A stretch of 64,000 bases of DNA. It comes from Dulcicalothrix desertica PCC 7102. GTDB lineage: Bacteria > Cyanobacteriota > Cyanobacteriia > Cyanobacteriales > Nostocaceae. Position 1 is the stretch's first letter. Every line of letters begins with the position of its first letter. Position numbers and translations under genes: made by a program. The notes under the pieces were generated by a model that made no database searches, had not been told where the DNA came from, and saw only the letters and a program-made list of their open reading frames with translations. Shown here one piece after another: positions 25,417 to 33,595 of this stretch. The stretch lies in assembly GCF_003991905.1 (NCBI RefSeq), contig NZ_RSCL01000007.1, forward strand, positions 281,475 through 345,474, written 5' to 3'.

Positions 25417-25793
25417 ACTATTTTTGGAATAGGAAATCTTTCATCTTCACCGAGTATGAGATTTGTAATCATTTCTGGTTGAGTGTGTTGAAGTATTTTT
25501 AATAAAGCTACACTTTGATCTAAAAATTCATCTACATCAACACCACCAAAAACAGATGGGTAACGTCGCAAGCGGTTAGTGCCTTCTCCAAGTAAAATTG
25601 TGGCGCCGCGTAAATTACCGTTACCCAAGTGATACAAAGCAACAGCAACTTGCAGTATACCTTGGTAAAAAGTTTTTTCCGGCTCTAGGGCTTCTATCCA
25701 TAAAGCTTCTAAGGTATCGTGGCAGGCGTAGAATTGCCCTGTATTGAACTGTTCTACACCTTGCCAATATTGCGAAGGCATTTCTTCCTTCAT
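25398..25793 (-). CDS. DUF309 domain protein
   Basis: A 131-residue helical protein of the DUF309 family: YWQGVEQFNTGQFYACHDTL, EALWIEAL, FYQGILQVAVALYHLGNGN and GATILLGEGTNRLRRY. The conserved His, Glu and Arg positions of the family are present. Its biochemical role is not established. Its ATG overlaps the ftrC TGA as ATGA, so the two are translationally coupled. The last five residues (MSAEC) are encoded by the ACTCAGC repeat, so the tail has been altered by repeat insertion or expansion. Confidence 0.85.
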   Translation of the reverse strand: MKEEMPSQYWQGVEQFNTGQFYACHDTLEALWIEALEPEKTFYQGILQVAVALYHLGNGNLRGATILLGEGTNRLRRYPSVFGGVDVDEFLDQSVALLKILQHTQPEMITNLILGEDERFPIPKIVMSAEC

Positions 25794-26164
25794 GCCATGC
25801 TTTCTCGCACTTCTTTAATGGTTTCGAGCGAGATGTCTTGTTTATCACCTGCAAATTCGTTGTCTGGGGTAAGAAATAACATGCAGTGACATTCTTTACG
25901 TTCGCGCATTGGTACACAGGGGCAGTTCCAAAAAGTAGCAGCCACTTCAGCTTCTTTATCTTCGTAGTGCCGACAAGGGCATAAAGGCGCCCCTAGTTCA
26001 TCTTTATGTTTAGCGAGGCCTTCGATTACAACAGCAGTAACCGAAGGTTCGGAACAGAAATAAGTACCAGTGCGCTTTGCATACTGCTCCGAAAAATGGC
26101 GCATTGCTTCAAGATTCTTATCGCTGGACTTTGAATTAACTTCTGATGCGTCTGATGCAATCAT
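25790..26164 (-). CDS. ftrC: Ferredoxin-thioredoxin reductase, catalytic subunit
   Basis: A 124-residue iron-sulfur protein that passes electrons from photoreduced ferredoxin to thioredoxin. Seven cysteines are in the family positions: Cys37 in TYFCSEPS, Cys62/Cys64 in LCPCRHY, Cys81/Cys83 in NCPCVPM and Cys92/Cys94 in ECHCMLF; together these hold the 4Fe-4S cluster and the redox-active disulfide. The ATG at 26164 (MIASDASEV) is chosen because the open frame upstream is not family-like and crosses a structured region. The gene marks the organism as an oxygenic phototroph. It is coupled to the DUF309 gene downstream. Confidence 0.93.
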   Translation of the reverse strand: MIASDASEVNSKSSDKNLEAMRHFSEQYAKRTGTYFCSEPSVTAVVIEGLAKHKDELGAPLCPCRHYEDKEAEVAATFWNCPCVPMRERKECHCMLFLTPDNEFAGDKQDISLETIKEVRESMA

Positions 26165-26233
26165 AGGACTTGTGTTAGAAGAGTTGAGTTTGAATACATA
26201 TGCAGCATTGTACCGCACCCGACAACTCAAAAC

Positions 26234-26297
26234 TTGGGTGATACTCCCCTTTCTTTACACGAGTCGAACGCGCGACCCGCCTTGAATGTATCACCAA
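26234..26297. promoter_or_regulatory. Structured element in the ftrC upstream region
   Basis: TTGGGTGATAC at 26234-26244 pairs with GTATCACCAA at 26288-26297 (10 bp, one bulge). Within it GTCG/CGAC forms a second stem near 26262-26275. It lies about 70 bp before the ftrC ATG, where the 5' leader would be. It may be a regulatory leader, a terminator for the convergent side or a tRNA-derived remnant. Confidence 0.4.
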
Positions 26298-26394
26298 TTA
26301 ACTAATTTTAGACAGGCACAGTAACCTCTTTATACCAGCATTGAAATATTGAATGCATACAATTAGAGATACTTAAACCATCCGTTACATCCGT

Positions 26395-27561
26395 TCATAA
26401 TCCGTTGCCAAGACGCTTTTGTAATTGAACTTGCAGTTGTTCATCATGACTCAAAATAATACCTGGCGCCTCTCGATTTATTATCTCTTGTGTCTCAGGC
26501 GATTTTGGTTGCCATAGTAGCCAACGACTACCATTATTTATTGAAGAGAGTGTAACTGGGTTTTGCGACAGCCAAATTATTGGTAATTTAGGTAGCTCCG
26601 CGATTACTTCGTCTTGTAACGGCGTAGTTGCTGCTAAAGTTTCAAGTACAGAACGTTCCCCTTTAACTAAACCTGTGTCTTTTGTCCACAGTTGTACGTT
26701 CATTTGTTGATGCATAGCATAAAAGTACAGCGATGCAGCGGCAATAACAGCTTGTTCAAAGTTCTCTTCATCCCACTTTCCCCCACTATCTAGGGCAATA
26801 ATAATATCTTGCCCACCAGTAATTGTCTCAAACTCACGTACTCTTAATTCGCCATAACGGGCACTAGTACGCCAATGTACTAATCGAATTGGGTCGCCAA
26901 CGTGGTAAGGACGTAAAGAACGCATGAGTCCTTCTGTTGCTTGCATTAACGGGTTTCCTTGCGGGTTGCCTCTACAACTATAATCCAAACCAATCTCATC
27001 AATTAAGGGGCAAGTTGTTAGCGGTAAAACCTGCGGATAAACAATAGAGTAGGCTGGACAATTATGTTCGCGTCTGCTCCAAAATAACCCAAACGGCGCC
27101 CCACTTCTAAACTCAACTGTATGCCAACGATATAAACCTCGACGTTCGGCATTTACACGGTAAGAAAACGAGTAATTACTTTTGGCGCCGATTATATTGA
27201 TTGCATGTTGGTTGCTCAAAACTGATAGAGTATTGAGTGTATAAGGTAATATATCTTTTACGCTCAACAAACTTACGTCTTGTTTTGATTGGTTAGTTAT
27301 TTCAAACTCCACTACCAAATCATCACCCGCCGTTACAGGTTCTATTGGACGGCGCCTGATAGATAGTCGCTTCAATGAACTGCTCGGTAAAATTGCAGCA
27401 ATAACCAACAGCGCACAACTTACACCGCTAATAACATACAACCAGCCTGCCATCGTGTTAATCGCGGCGCCGAAAAAACAAATCGTAATTCCACTCAATA
27501 CCCAACCACTATAAGCAGGGGCACAAGCGCGAGTTTCAAAATAATTAATAATACGCTTCAT
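26395..27561 (-). CDS. DUF58 domain protein (vWA-like)
   Basis: About 388 residues from the ATG at 27561 (MKRIINYFET); an upstream ATG would add 24 unlikely residues. Two membrane helices lie near residues 18-58, then a beta-rich region, then the DUF58 signature RPYHVGDPIRLVHWRTSAR followed by GELRVREFE and a vWA-like IIIALDSGGKWDEE. DUF58 proteins often sit with MoxR ATPases and transglutaminase-like proteins; neither is adjacent here. A role in cell envelope or complex assembly is only a family-level guess. Confidence 0.85.
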   Translation of the reverse strand: MKRIINYFETRACAPAYSGWVLSGITICFFGAAINTMAGWLYVISGVSCALLVIAAILPSSSLKRLSIRRRPIEPVTAGDDLVVEFEITNQSKQDVSLLSVKDILPYTLNTLSVLSNQHAINIIGAKSNYSFSYRVNAERRGLYRWHTVEFRSGAPFGLFWSRREHNCPAYSIVYPQVLPLTTCPLIDEIGLDYSCRGNPQGNPLMQATEGLMRSLRPYHVGDPIRLVHWRTSARYGELRVREFETITGGQDIIIALDSGGKWDEENFEQAVIAAASLYFYAMHQQMNVQLWTKDTGLVKGERSVLETLAATTPLQDEVIAELPKLPIIWLSQNPVTLSSINNGSRWLLWQPKSPETQEIINREAPGIILSHDEQLQVQLQKRLGNGL

Positions 27562-27879
27562 AAATATAGGTTTTCTAATGTCAAAAAAATCACATTTACT
27601 TGCTCTGCTATCAGTTAGCAGCATAGTATCCACTCAAGATTAACCTATCAACATAGCTAGTTCACACTAACCACGCTATTTAATGAAATCACTGTAAAGA
27701 TGGGTTGAGAGCCGTAGAAATTAACTAAGATAGATGTACATTAGCAATAGCAATCTAAGTAAGTTTACGGTCGTGCAAAAGACAGTAAATATTCATGTAT
27801 CAGTAATGATACTGAATAAAATATAACTTTTTAGATTGAAAAAATAATTACAACCTGCAATCGGCGAAAGGACGCAGTC
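27562..27879. other. 318-bp divergent intergenic region
   Basis: Separates the minus-strand DUF58 gene from the plus-strand PilT gene, so both promoters should be here. A small hairpin GTATCA-GTAA-TGATAC lies at 27797-27812, about 70 bp before the pilT ATG. No other feature was seen. Confidence 0.5.
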
Positions 27880-29172
27880 ATGGACGAATCTACAACGTCC
27901 CCGTTACAAAATCCCAAACTAGAGCATCTACCCGCAAAAGCCATGACGGGTCAAAACCCTATGGATAACTCACGAGTATCCTCGGTAATGCGTTGCTCAC
28001 CTCCACCACCACCTGTACTGCAAGTAGTCGGTCAACCGCCTCTTATAAGCGTTACCGTTCAACAAATGGTGCGCGATGCTTATGCCCAACAAGCTTCAGA
28101 TATACATGTTCGTGTTGGAGAAGTACCAAGATTTCGGATTCGGGGCCACATGGTGGTTTACAGCAAAGGCGAAATAGTCTCACCACAAACTTTTGAAAGT
28201 TATTTAACCGAAGTTCTTACCCCATCGCAACGACAACGGTTTACCGAAACCAAAGAACTCGATACAGGAATTTTCTATCCTGGCTTTTTACGTTGTAGAG
28301 TCAATTGTTTTGAAACCCTGACAGGCGGAGCAATGGTGCTGCGGTTAATAACCTTAGAAGTACCATCAATTGACAGCTTGCGCTTACCAGCTGTTCTCAA
28401 AGACATTGTTTCCAAAAAACAGGGTTTAATTTTAGTTACAGGTCCAACGGGTTCGGGTAAATCGACCACAATTGCGTCAATGATTCGCTTTCTCAACGAA
28501 ACAGCGCAAAAACATATTGTTACGATTGAAGACCCAATTGAATATGTCCACACTTCGCAAAAATGTTTAATAAGTCAGCGTGAAGTAGGATTACACACCT
28601 ACGAATTTCATGATGCACTACGGTCAGTATTGCGTGAAGACCCAGATGTAATTTTAATTGGGGAAATGCGCGACCGTATAACTGTAGATACAGCCTTAAA
28701 AGCAGCGCAAACAGGGCATTTAGTTTTAGGCACATTGCATACCAAAAACGCAATGGCTGTTATTAACAGACTACTAAATATCTATAACCCTGATGAACAA
28801 GCTGCGATGCGAGTCCAAATCGTAGATTCACTAGTTGCCGTTATTGCCCAGCAATTAATTCCTACAACCGATGCTCGAAGAGTTGCCGCAATGGAAATAT
28901 TGCTCAACACTCCTACAATGCAAGACTTCTTGCTTAAAGGTGAGGACATTCAAGCTTACCAACTTATGGAGGATAGCACTTCGGATGGAATGCAGGTTAT
29001 GAACCATGCACTATGCGAATTAATGCTAACCGGGCAAATTCGCGTCGAAGATGCAGTTAATGCTTCCCCTGATGTTGGTGACTTAAGGCGCCGTGCCCGA
29101 AACGATGGGTATAATCCATCACAATCTACACGACGCGAAAAGCAAGAAGCCTACAACTTCACCCCTCGCTAA
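27880..29172 (+). CDS. pilT: PilT/PilU-type pilus retraction ATPase
   Basis: A 430-residue hexameric ATPase of type IV pilus retraction. About 55 Pro/Ser-rich residues precede the PAS-like domain (VQQMVRDAYAQQASDIHVRV). Walker A is GPTGSGKST, the Asp box IVTIEDPIEYVH, Walker B DVILIGEMRD and the His box TGHLVLGTLHT. The C-terminal half ends NASPDVGDLRRRARND, closer to the PilU or second PilT of cyanobacteria than to E. coli-type PilT, so it is probably a paralogue. AAAGGA precedes the ATG. No other pilus gene is next to it. It is convergent with the following gene. Confidence 0.88.
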   Translation: MDESTTSPLQNPKLEHLPAKAMTGQNPMDNSRVSSVMRCSPPPPPVLQVVGQPPLISVTVQQMVRDAYAQQASDIHVRVGEVPRFRIRGHMVVYSKGEIVSPQTFESYLTEVLTPSQRQRFTETKELDTGIFYPGFLRCRVNCFETLTGGAMVLRLITLEVPSIDSLRLPAVLKDIVSKKQGLILVTGPTGSGKSTTIASMIRFLNETAQKHIVTIEDPIEYVHTSQKCLISQREVGLHTYEFHDALRSVLREDPDVILIGEMRDRITVDTALKAAQTGHLVLGTLHTKNAMAVINRLLNIYNPDEQAAMRVQIVDSLVAVIAQQLIPTTDARRVAAMEILLNTPTMQDFLLKGEDIQAYQLMEDSTSDGMQVMNHALCELMLTGQIRVEDAVNASPDVGDLRRRARNDGYNPSQSTRREKQEAYNFTPR

Positions 29173-29200
29173 AATCATTATCTTACATAGCTCTTTAGCT

Positions 29201-29299
29201 CTTGTGGAGCGGGCATCCCTGCCCGCCTCTACCCTATATTTCACAACCTAAAAATATATTTTTAAATTGTATGACGGGCAAGGATGCCCATCCCACAAG
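29201..29299. repeat. Inverted pair of CTTGTGGGATGGGC elements
   Basis: A forward copy (29201-29232, GGGCATCCCTGCCCGCC) and a reverse copy (29273-29299, GGGCAAGGATGCCC...CCACAAG) face each other 40 bp apart between two convergent genes. Paired, they could fold into one long hairpin. Confidence 0.8.
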
Positions 29300-29303
29300 A
29301 TTG

Positions 29304-29333
29304 GTACTACTGGTTAATCTAAACCAGTAGTAC
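29304..29333. terminator. Hairpin between convergent genes
   Basis: Perfect 12-bp stem GTACTACTGGTT/AACCAGTAGTAC with a 6-nt loop, between pilT and the next minus-strand gene. T-runs are poor on both sides, so it may be a bidirectional barrier rather than a classical terminator. Confidence 0.55.
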
Positions 29334-29363
29334 TGTTAAAAAACTATAAAAAATCTAAAACTT

Positions 29364-29717
29364 CTAAGCAGATTTTGGTTCTTGACAGTAATTTCTAATA
29401 CCTATCTTAAGTATGTATAAAGTTACTGGAACAGCAAGAGAAACAGGTGGAGGTAAAAACCCTGCTACTAAATTTAACAACCCTAAAAAATCTTCTGCTG
29501 GTTGACTACATACAGTTTCACGGCATTTTCGTGCTAACTCATCTAAATCAACTTCTCGAAATTGGGCGCCATCTTGTTTTGATAACTGTGTAAATGCAAC
29601 TTCGAGATCACCATTATATTTCTCAATAGTGTCAAGTGCAGTTTTGGCGCCTGCATCAGGATAATTGGATAACTGCGTGCGATAGTGCTGAAGTTCTTCT
29701 TTTGAAATAGATGCCAT
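29364..29717 (-). CDS. Conserved hypothetical protein with C-terminal hydrophobic segment
   Basis: A 117-residue protein: a helical N-terminus (ISKEELQHYRTQLSNYPDAG, LDTIEKYNGDLEVAFTQL), reminiscent of a UBA-like helical bundle, then VDLDELARKCRETVC, then a hydrophobic stretch LAVPVTLYILKIGI near residues 93-107. It ends in CQEPKSA. It resembles small cyanobacterial proteins of unknown function. It lies 19 bp after the next minus-strand gene, so it is probably in an operon with it. Confidence 0.7.
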   Translation of the reverse strand: MASISKEELQHYRTQLSNYPDAGAKTALDTIEKYNGDLEVAFTQLSKQDGAQFREVDLDELARKCRETVCSQPAEDFLGLLNLVAGFLPPPVSLAVPVTLYILKIGIRNYCQEPKSA

Positions 29718-29736
29718 GTTTTTGCAACGAGAAATA

Positions 29737-30372
29737 TTATTTTTTCAGAACGACGTTGAATGAATTTAAATAACCTGCAATACTTTTGGTTAAAAACTTT
29801 TGCTGTCTTTTAGTCGTGATGACCATTACTTGATACAGGCGCCCTTCAGCAAAGTATAAACGGTTTCTAGTAATTTTACCCCCAGCGTTGATGTATTCAA
29901 TTTCTCGTCCTGGATGTCCGTTAGAGCTACGAATGCTTTTTTCGGTTAAAAGATTACTTTTGGTTGTTTTTAATGCCATTTCTTGAGCATTTTTTAGTAC
30001 TTCTTCGGGGTCTGCCATTTGCCCGTAGCTGTCGGGGAAGTCGTTAAATGCAACTACATAAGCAACTTCTTGTCTGGGAGGTTGGGCAATAAACACCTGT
30101 AGGTTTATTTCTCCCATAAAAGTTCTTTGTGTCTGGGATGTTACCTTTGGTTGACCCGGCATTAAAACGCTGAAACGTCCATCAGAGGGAGTAAATACTT
30201 TCCATCGGAATTTTTCTACCTCTGATGCGTCTGGTTTTGGTGCTGATGGTTTACGTGAGGAACGTGCTTCTACAGTTGTAGTGAGCGCAAAAATTAAAGC
30301 TGCGGTCAAAAAAGGTAGAAAACCCTGAATTTTATTTCTGAATTTTAGTCGAGTCAAAGGTGTTAATGTCAT
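29737..30372 (-). CDS. Exported protein of unknown function
   Basis: A 211-residue protein with a signal peptide (hydrophobic core FLPFLTAALIFALTT, cleavage near VEA at residue 37). The mature domain starts WKVFTPSDGRFSVLMPGQPK and has a mixed alpha/beta pattern with YVVAFNDFPDSY and GREIEYINAGG. This matches a family of secreted cyanobacterial proteins with the F.V.MPG.P pattern that lack a named function. It probably shares a transcript with the downstream small membrane protein (19-bp gap). Confidence 0.75.
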   Translation of the reverse strand: MTLTPLTRLKFRNKIQGFLPFLTAALIFALTTTVEARSSRKPSAPKPDASEVEKFRWKVFTPSDGRFSVLMPGQPKVTSQTQRTFMGEINLQVFIAQPPRQEVAYVVAFNDFPDSYGQMADPEEVLKNAQEMALKTTKSNLLTEKSIRSSNGHPGREIEYINAGGKITRNRLYFAEGRLYQVMVITTKRQQKFLTKSIAGYLNSFNVVLKK

Positions 30373-30427
30373 AGATTTGGCTATTGTGATGTTAATATCA
30401 CGTACATGCCAATCTGTTATAACTCAC

Positions 30428-31453
30428 CTATAACCTAGCTGCACGAATAGCGGCGCCAATTAGTCCAACTTGTTGATTAAGAATAATTTTTACTGGTATG
30501 TCTTCTAAGATGCTTCGCATTCTTCCCTTTTGGCTGAAGTGCAGTAGAAAATCACCACCTTCAATAAGTGGCAGAATCTTAGGAGCAATACCACCAGCAA
30601 TATATAATCCCCCGTATGGTAAAAGCTTTAACGCAAGGTTTCCAGCTTCGGCGCCGTAAGCTTCGACAAATAACTGCATTGCTTGTTCAGACAAATTATC
30701 AGTTTTATTGAGTGCAGCATTACCAATAGCGGCGCCTGGGTCAACACTTTTCTCTTGTTGTCCTGCTTGTTGTTCCCATGTGCGAACTACTTGTGCAATG
30801 TCGGGAGACTCAGTAGCTATTTTACGGTCTCTCAAAAATTGATAAATCGAGACAAGTCCCAAACCAGAGACAACCCGTTCGACAGAAACCCGTTGAATAT
30901 CATGTTTATCGAGTAAATATTTTAATAATTGAAACTCTAATTCTGTGCGTGGTGCAAAGTCCGCGTGTCCTCCTTCAGAAGGATAAACATAGTACTCTTG
31001 TCCTTTCTTGATTAAAAAACCTTGCCCTAAACCTGTGCCGGCACCAATAATGGCAATTGGAGCATCATCACAAGGTTTGCCATCTTGTAACGTAAACAAA
31101 TCTTGACTTTCTAGCCCTAAAATTCCATAACCAACAGCAGCAAAATCGTTAATTAGAGCTACATGAGGTATATTTAATTCCTCTTGAAGACGTTCACAAT
31201 CAAGATACCAAGCCAAATTGGTTAATTTAGCAGTATCACCAACAACAGGCCCAGCTATACCAAAACACGCTTTTTGTGGATGGTCAGAATTAGCTTCAGT
31301 AAGAAACTGCTTGACCATAGGTACCAAATCGACAAAATCACCGCTGCGGTAAGCATTCTCATGTACCGTTTGTAATGATGACTTCTCGGTTGCATCAACC
31401 AATCGTAAAATCGTCTTAGTTCCGCCAATATCGCCGGCTAGTAATAAAGTCAT
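30428..31453 (-). CDS. glk: Glucokinase
   Basis: A 341-residue sugar kinase from the ATG at 31453 (MTLLLAGDIGGTKTILRL); the open frame has eight extra N-terminal codons that are unlikely to be used. The phosphate-binding GDIGGTKT, the ALINDFAAVGYG catalytic block (Asp as base), IGAGTGLGQGFL and YIAGGIAPKI are those of the Glk family. It phosphorylates glucose with ATP, feeding glycolysis or the oxidative pentose phosphate pathway. A histidine-phosphatase gene lies 67 bp upstream on the same strand. Confidence 0.92.
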   Translation of the reverse strand: MTLLLAGDIGGTKTILRLVDATEKSSLQTVHENAYRSGDFVDLVPMVKQFLTEANSDHPQKACFGIAGPVVGDTAKLTNLAWYLDCERLQEELNIPHVALINDFAAVGYGILGLESQDLFTLQDGKPCDDAPIAIIGAGTGLGQGFLIKKGQEYYVYPSEGGHADFAPRTELEFQLLKYLLDKHDIQRVSVERVVSGLGLVSIYQFLRDRKIATESPDIAQVVRTWEQQAGQQEKSVDPGAAIGNAALNKTDNLSEQAMQLFVEAYGAEAGNLALKLLPYGGLYIAGGIAPKILPLIEGGDFLLHFSQKGRMRSILEDIPVKIILNQQVGLIGAAIRAARL

Positions 31454-31520
31454 AATATTTGTACAGCTAGTAGTCAAGAGTTAATGGTTAATTGCAATTA
31501 ACCATTATTCCATCACTCTT

Positions 31521-32168
31521 TTAATTAAATCGAACCATTTCTTCCACCTCAGTCAAGTGCGATGTATCTCCTTTTAGCTCAATCCACCATTCAGGGTACT
31601 GACGAACAAGCTTAAACAAACTACACAACCTCACTTTTTCAGCTTGGTAAATAGATTCTCCTGCAATTCCCATTACAGCACCGTTGACTGATGCACCGTG
31701 TGCCACTAATAGTATATTTTCTGGAGAGTGTTCAGTAGCCAAACATCTGGCTGCTTGTCCAGCACGTGCGCGAACTTGCGCTCGTGTTTCTGGATACCTA
31801 GCAGCAATGATAGGTGTGTAGCTAGCGTCTATACGGGGATAAAATTTGACCAATTCGCGAACTGGGTGAAGTTGTGGTTCTTCATCCATCCAATCAGGAT
31901 TTAGCCATTCACTCAAGCCTGTTTCTAACTTAATTGGTAAATTTAGGACATCAGCGATAGCATGTGCAGTTTGAACGGTTCGTAAAAACGGTGATACAAA
32001 TATATGATGAATTTTTTCGCCTTTAAGACGATTTGCTAATTGTTGTGCTTGAATAAACCCATCTTCACTAAGTGGTGGATCATAACGACGTTCAGCAGTG
32101 AGAAACCAGTCGGGGTTTACAAAGTCGAGACGGTTAGCGTGTCTGGCAATCCAAATTATCTGAGACAT
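31521..32168 (-). CDS. Histidine phosphatase family protein (phosphoglycerate mutase-like)
   Basis: A 215-residue protein. The catalytic motif reads IARHANR (RHA instead of the usual RHG), with FVSPFLRTVQTA, a catalytic Glu in LSEWLNP, and the second histidine in LLVAHGASVNG. It should form a phosphohistidine and remove phosphate from a small substrate or protein. The order PGM-like then glk on one strand suggests co-transcription and a link with sugar metabolism, but the substrate is not predictable. The ATG is at 32168. Confidence 0.85.
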   Translation of the reverse strand: MSQIIWIARHANRLDFVNPDWFLTAERRYDPPLSEDGFIQAQQLANRLKGEKIHHIFVSPFLRTVQTAHAIADVLNLPIKLETGLSEWLNPDWMDEEPQLHPVRELVKFYPRIDASYTPIIAARYPETRAQVRARAGQAARCLATEHSPENILLVAHGASVNGAVMGIAGESIYQAEKVRLCSLFKLVRQYPEWWIELKGDTSHLTEVEEMVRFN

Positions 32169-32340
32169 TCACTCTATTTCCAGCGAGTGCGAGGATAAAC
32201 GCAGGGTGGGAAATATATATAATGACATGTTTCGTTATGTTAAGCATTGAAAGCCTTAGACAAATTTTGTGGTTTTACCCTACGGCACCGTTTGTATTTT
32301 TTGTACGGTTAACCGAATAAACCGTACAGAAATTTGATTG

Positions 32341-32369
32341 TAGATTGGGTGGAGGAACGGAACCCAACA
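32341..32369. repeat. Dispersed GTTGGGTTCCG repeat
   Basis: TAGATTGGGTGGAGGAACGG followed by AACCCAACA. Same family as the copy that interrupts the YdcZ-like gene. Confidence 0.7.
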
Positions 32370-32409
32370 TAGTAGTTCATGTCATAAGTTTTGTCTGGTT
32401 GTAGAATCA

Positions 32410-32690
32410 AATCCCCCCCAACCCCCCCTTAGTAAGGCTACGGTATACACACAAGTCGCGAAAACCCTATCCCGTCTGGGATTTTTAATCCCAGTCTCAT
32501 AGCACAAGTCCATTGAAATGGACTGGTTTCAACAATATTAGTCATCTAAATGATGACGAAGAGCGAGAAGACGACGGTTTACTTTAATTGGCGTTTATTT
32601 GAGCATTTAAGGGGTGCTTAAAACCCGAAACCTATGCGGGGAATACTTGTGTGTACACGGTAGCCGAATTCGCGGGGGGTAGGGGGGATT
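32410..32690. mobile_element. 281-bp terminal-inverted-repeat element (MITE-like)
   Basis: Its ends are imperfect inverted repeats of about 46 bp: AATCCCCCCCAACCCCCC... GGCTACGGTATACACACAAG at left, and the complement AATCCCCCCTACCCCCC... GGCTACCGTGTACACACAAG at right; the inner 21 bp match at 19 positions. Inside are hairpins CTGGGATT/AATCCCAG (32476-32494), AGTCCAT/ATGGACT with a TGAA loop (32507-32524) and GTCATC/GATGAC (32541-32557). It contains no ORF and no GGCGCC. It may be a non-autonomous transposable element or a structured RNA. Confidence 0.7.
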
Positions 32691-32875
32691 ATAATCTGCG
32701 ACAACTCCCCAAAATTAACTACATAAACCAATAGATTGTAGTAAAGTGGATTAGGCACCAACTACGAATTAGTAAGGCTTTTAGGCTGCAATTTTCATGT
32801 GGATTGATAAAGTCGAGGTGTGGCTCCTATGGTAAAGCTTTTAACACTAGAATAAGCACAGGGGGGGTGCAGTGT

Positions 32876-33583
32876 ATGAACAAACGATTACTACTGTTGA
32901 GCAATTCTACCAACTACGGAGAAGAGTATTTATCTTACCCACGGCAGGAAATAAAAGCTTTTTTAGGCGCCTCTATCAAAAAAGTATTATTTATACCGTT
33001 TGCAAATGTGATTAGCTACGACGGTATTACCGAAAAAGTGGGTAAAGTATTCCAAGAATTGGGTTATGGCATTGATTCTGTGCATTCTACTTTGAACCCG
33101 CGCGCTTTGGTAGAAAATGCTGAAGCTATTGTAGTTTCTGGTGGCAACACTTTTCATTTGGTTCATCGCTTACATGAAGCTGGAATAATTGACATTATTA
33201 GAGAGAAAGTTAATAACGGCACACCTTATATAGGGTGGAGTGCAGGTTCAAACGTTGCTTGTCCGACTATTAAGACGACCAACGATATGCCAATTATTGA
33301 ACCAATGAGTTTTGAAGGGTTGAATTTAGTACCTTTCCAGATCAATCCTCATTATACAGATGGAGTTGTCCCTGACCATAATGGGGAAACAAGAGAAAGC
33401 AGGATTGAAGAATTTTTAGCTGTTAATCCAAATATCACTGTTGTTGGTTTACCAGAGGGGACAATATTAAAGATTGAGAATTCCTCAGTTAAGTTAATAG
33501 GTGATAAAAACATAGTTGTGTTTAAGTCAGGTGAAGCAAGGAAAGAATATGGTAAAGGCGCCGATTTAAATATCCTTCTTTAG
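32876..33583 (+). CDS. pepE: Peptidase E (alpha-aspartyl dipeptidase)
   Basis: A 235-residue member of peptidase family S51. From the ATG at 32876 it reads MNKRLLLLSNSTNYG, with VLFIPFANV, IVVSGGNTFHLVHRL, the nucleophile serine in YIGWSAGSN, CPTIKTTNDMPI, FQINPHYT and IVGLPEGT, all close to E. coli PepE. It cleaves dipeptides with an N-terminal aspartate in the cytoplasm. A GGGGGGTG stretch about 10 nt upstream serves as ribosome-binding site; a longer frame from 32804 is possible but its first 24 residues do not fit the family. Confidence 0.92.
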   Translation: MNKRLLLLSNSTNYGEEYLSYPRQEIKAFLGASIKKVLFIPFANVISYDGITEKVGKVFQELGYGIDSVHSTLNPRALVENAEAIVVSGGNTFHLVHRLHEAGIIDIIREKVNNGTPYIGWSAGSNVACPTIKTTNDMPIIEPMSFEGLNLVPFQINPHYTDGVVPDHNGETRESRIEEFLAVNPNITVVGLPEGTILKIENSSVKLIGDKNIVVFKSGEARKEYGKGADLNILL

Positions 33584-33595
33584 TAAGATGATTTT

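Larger units (their letters stand above)
32169..32875. other. 707-bp intergenic region rich in repeats
   Basis: Lies between divergent genes. It holds a 9-bp hairpin TGTACGGTT/AACCGTACA (32302-32328), a GTTGGGTTCCG-type repeat (32341-32369), the 281-bp inverted-repeat element (32410-32690), and the leader of pepE. No protein gene was recognised. Confidence 0.7.

Noticed and set aside
26165-26230. N-terminal extension of ftrC
   Set aside because: The extra 22 residues do not resemble FTR proteins and start within the structured upstream region.
26245-26287. tRNA-like T-arm (GTTCGAC loop) on the minus strand
   Set aside because: No matching acceptor, D or anticodon arms at the right distances; the outer stem encloses too few nucleotides for a tRNA.
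32410-32690. Group II intron remnant
   Set aside because: No domain V-like hairpin or reverse-transcriptase fragment was seen; the inverted ends fit a MITE better.
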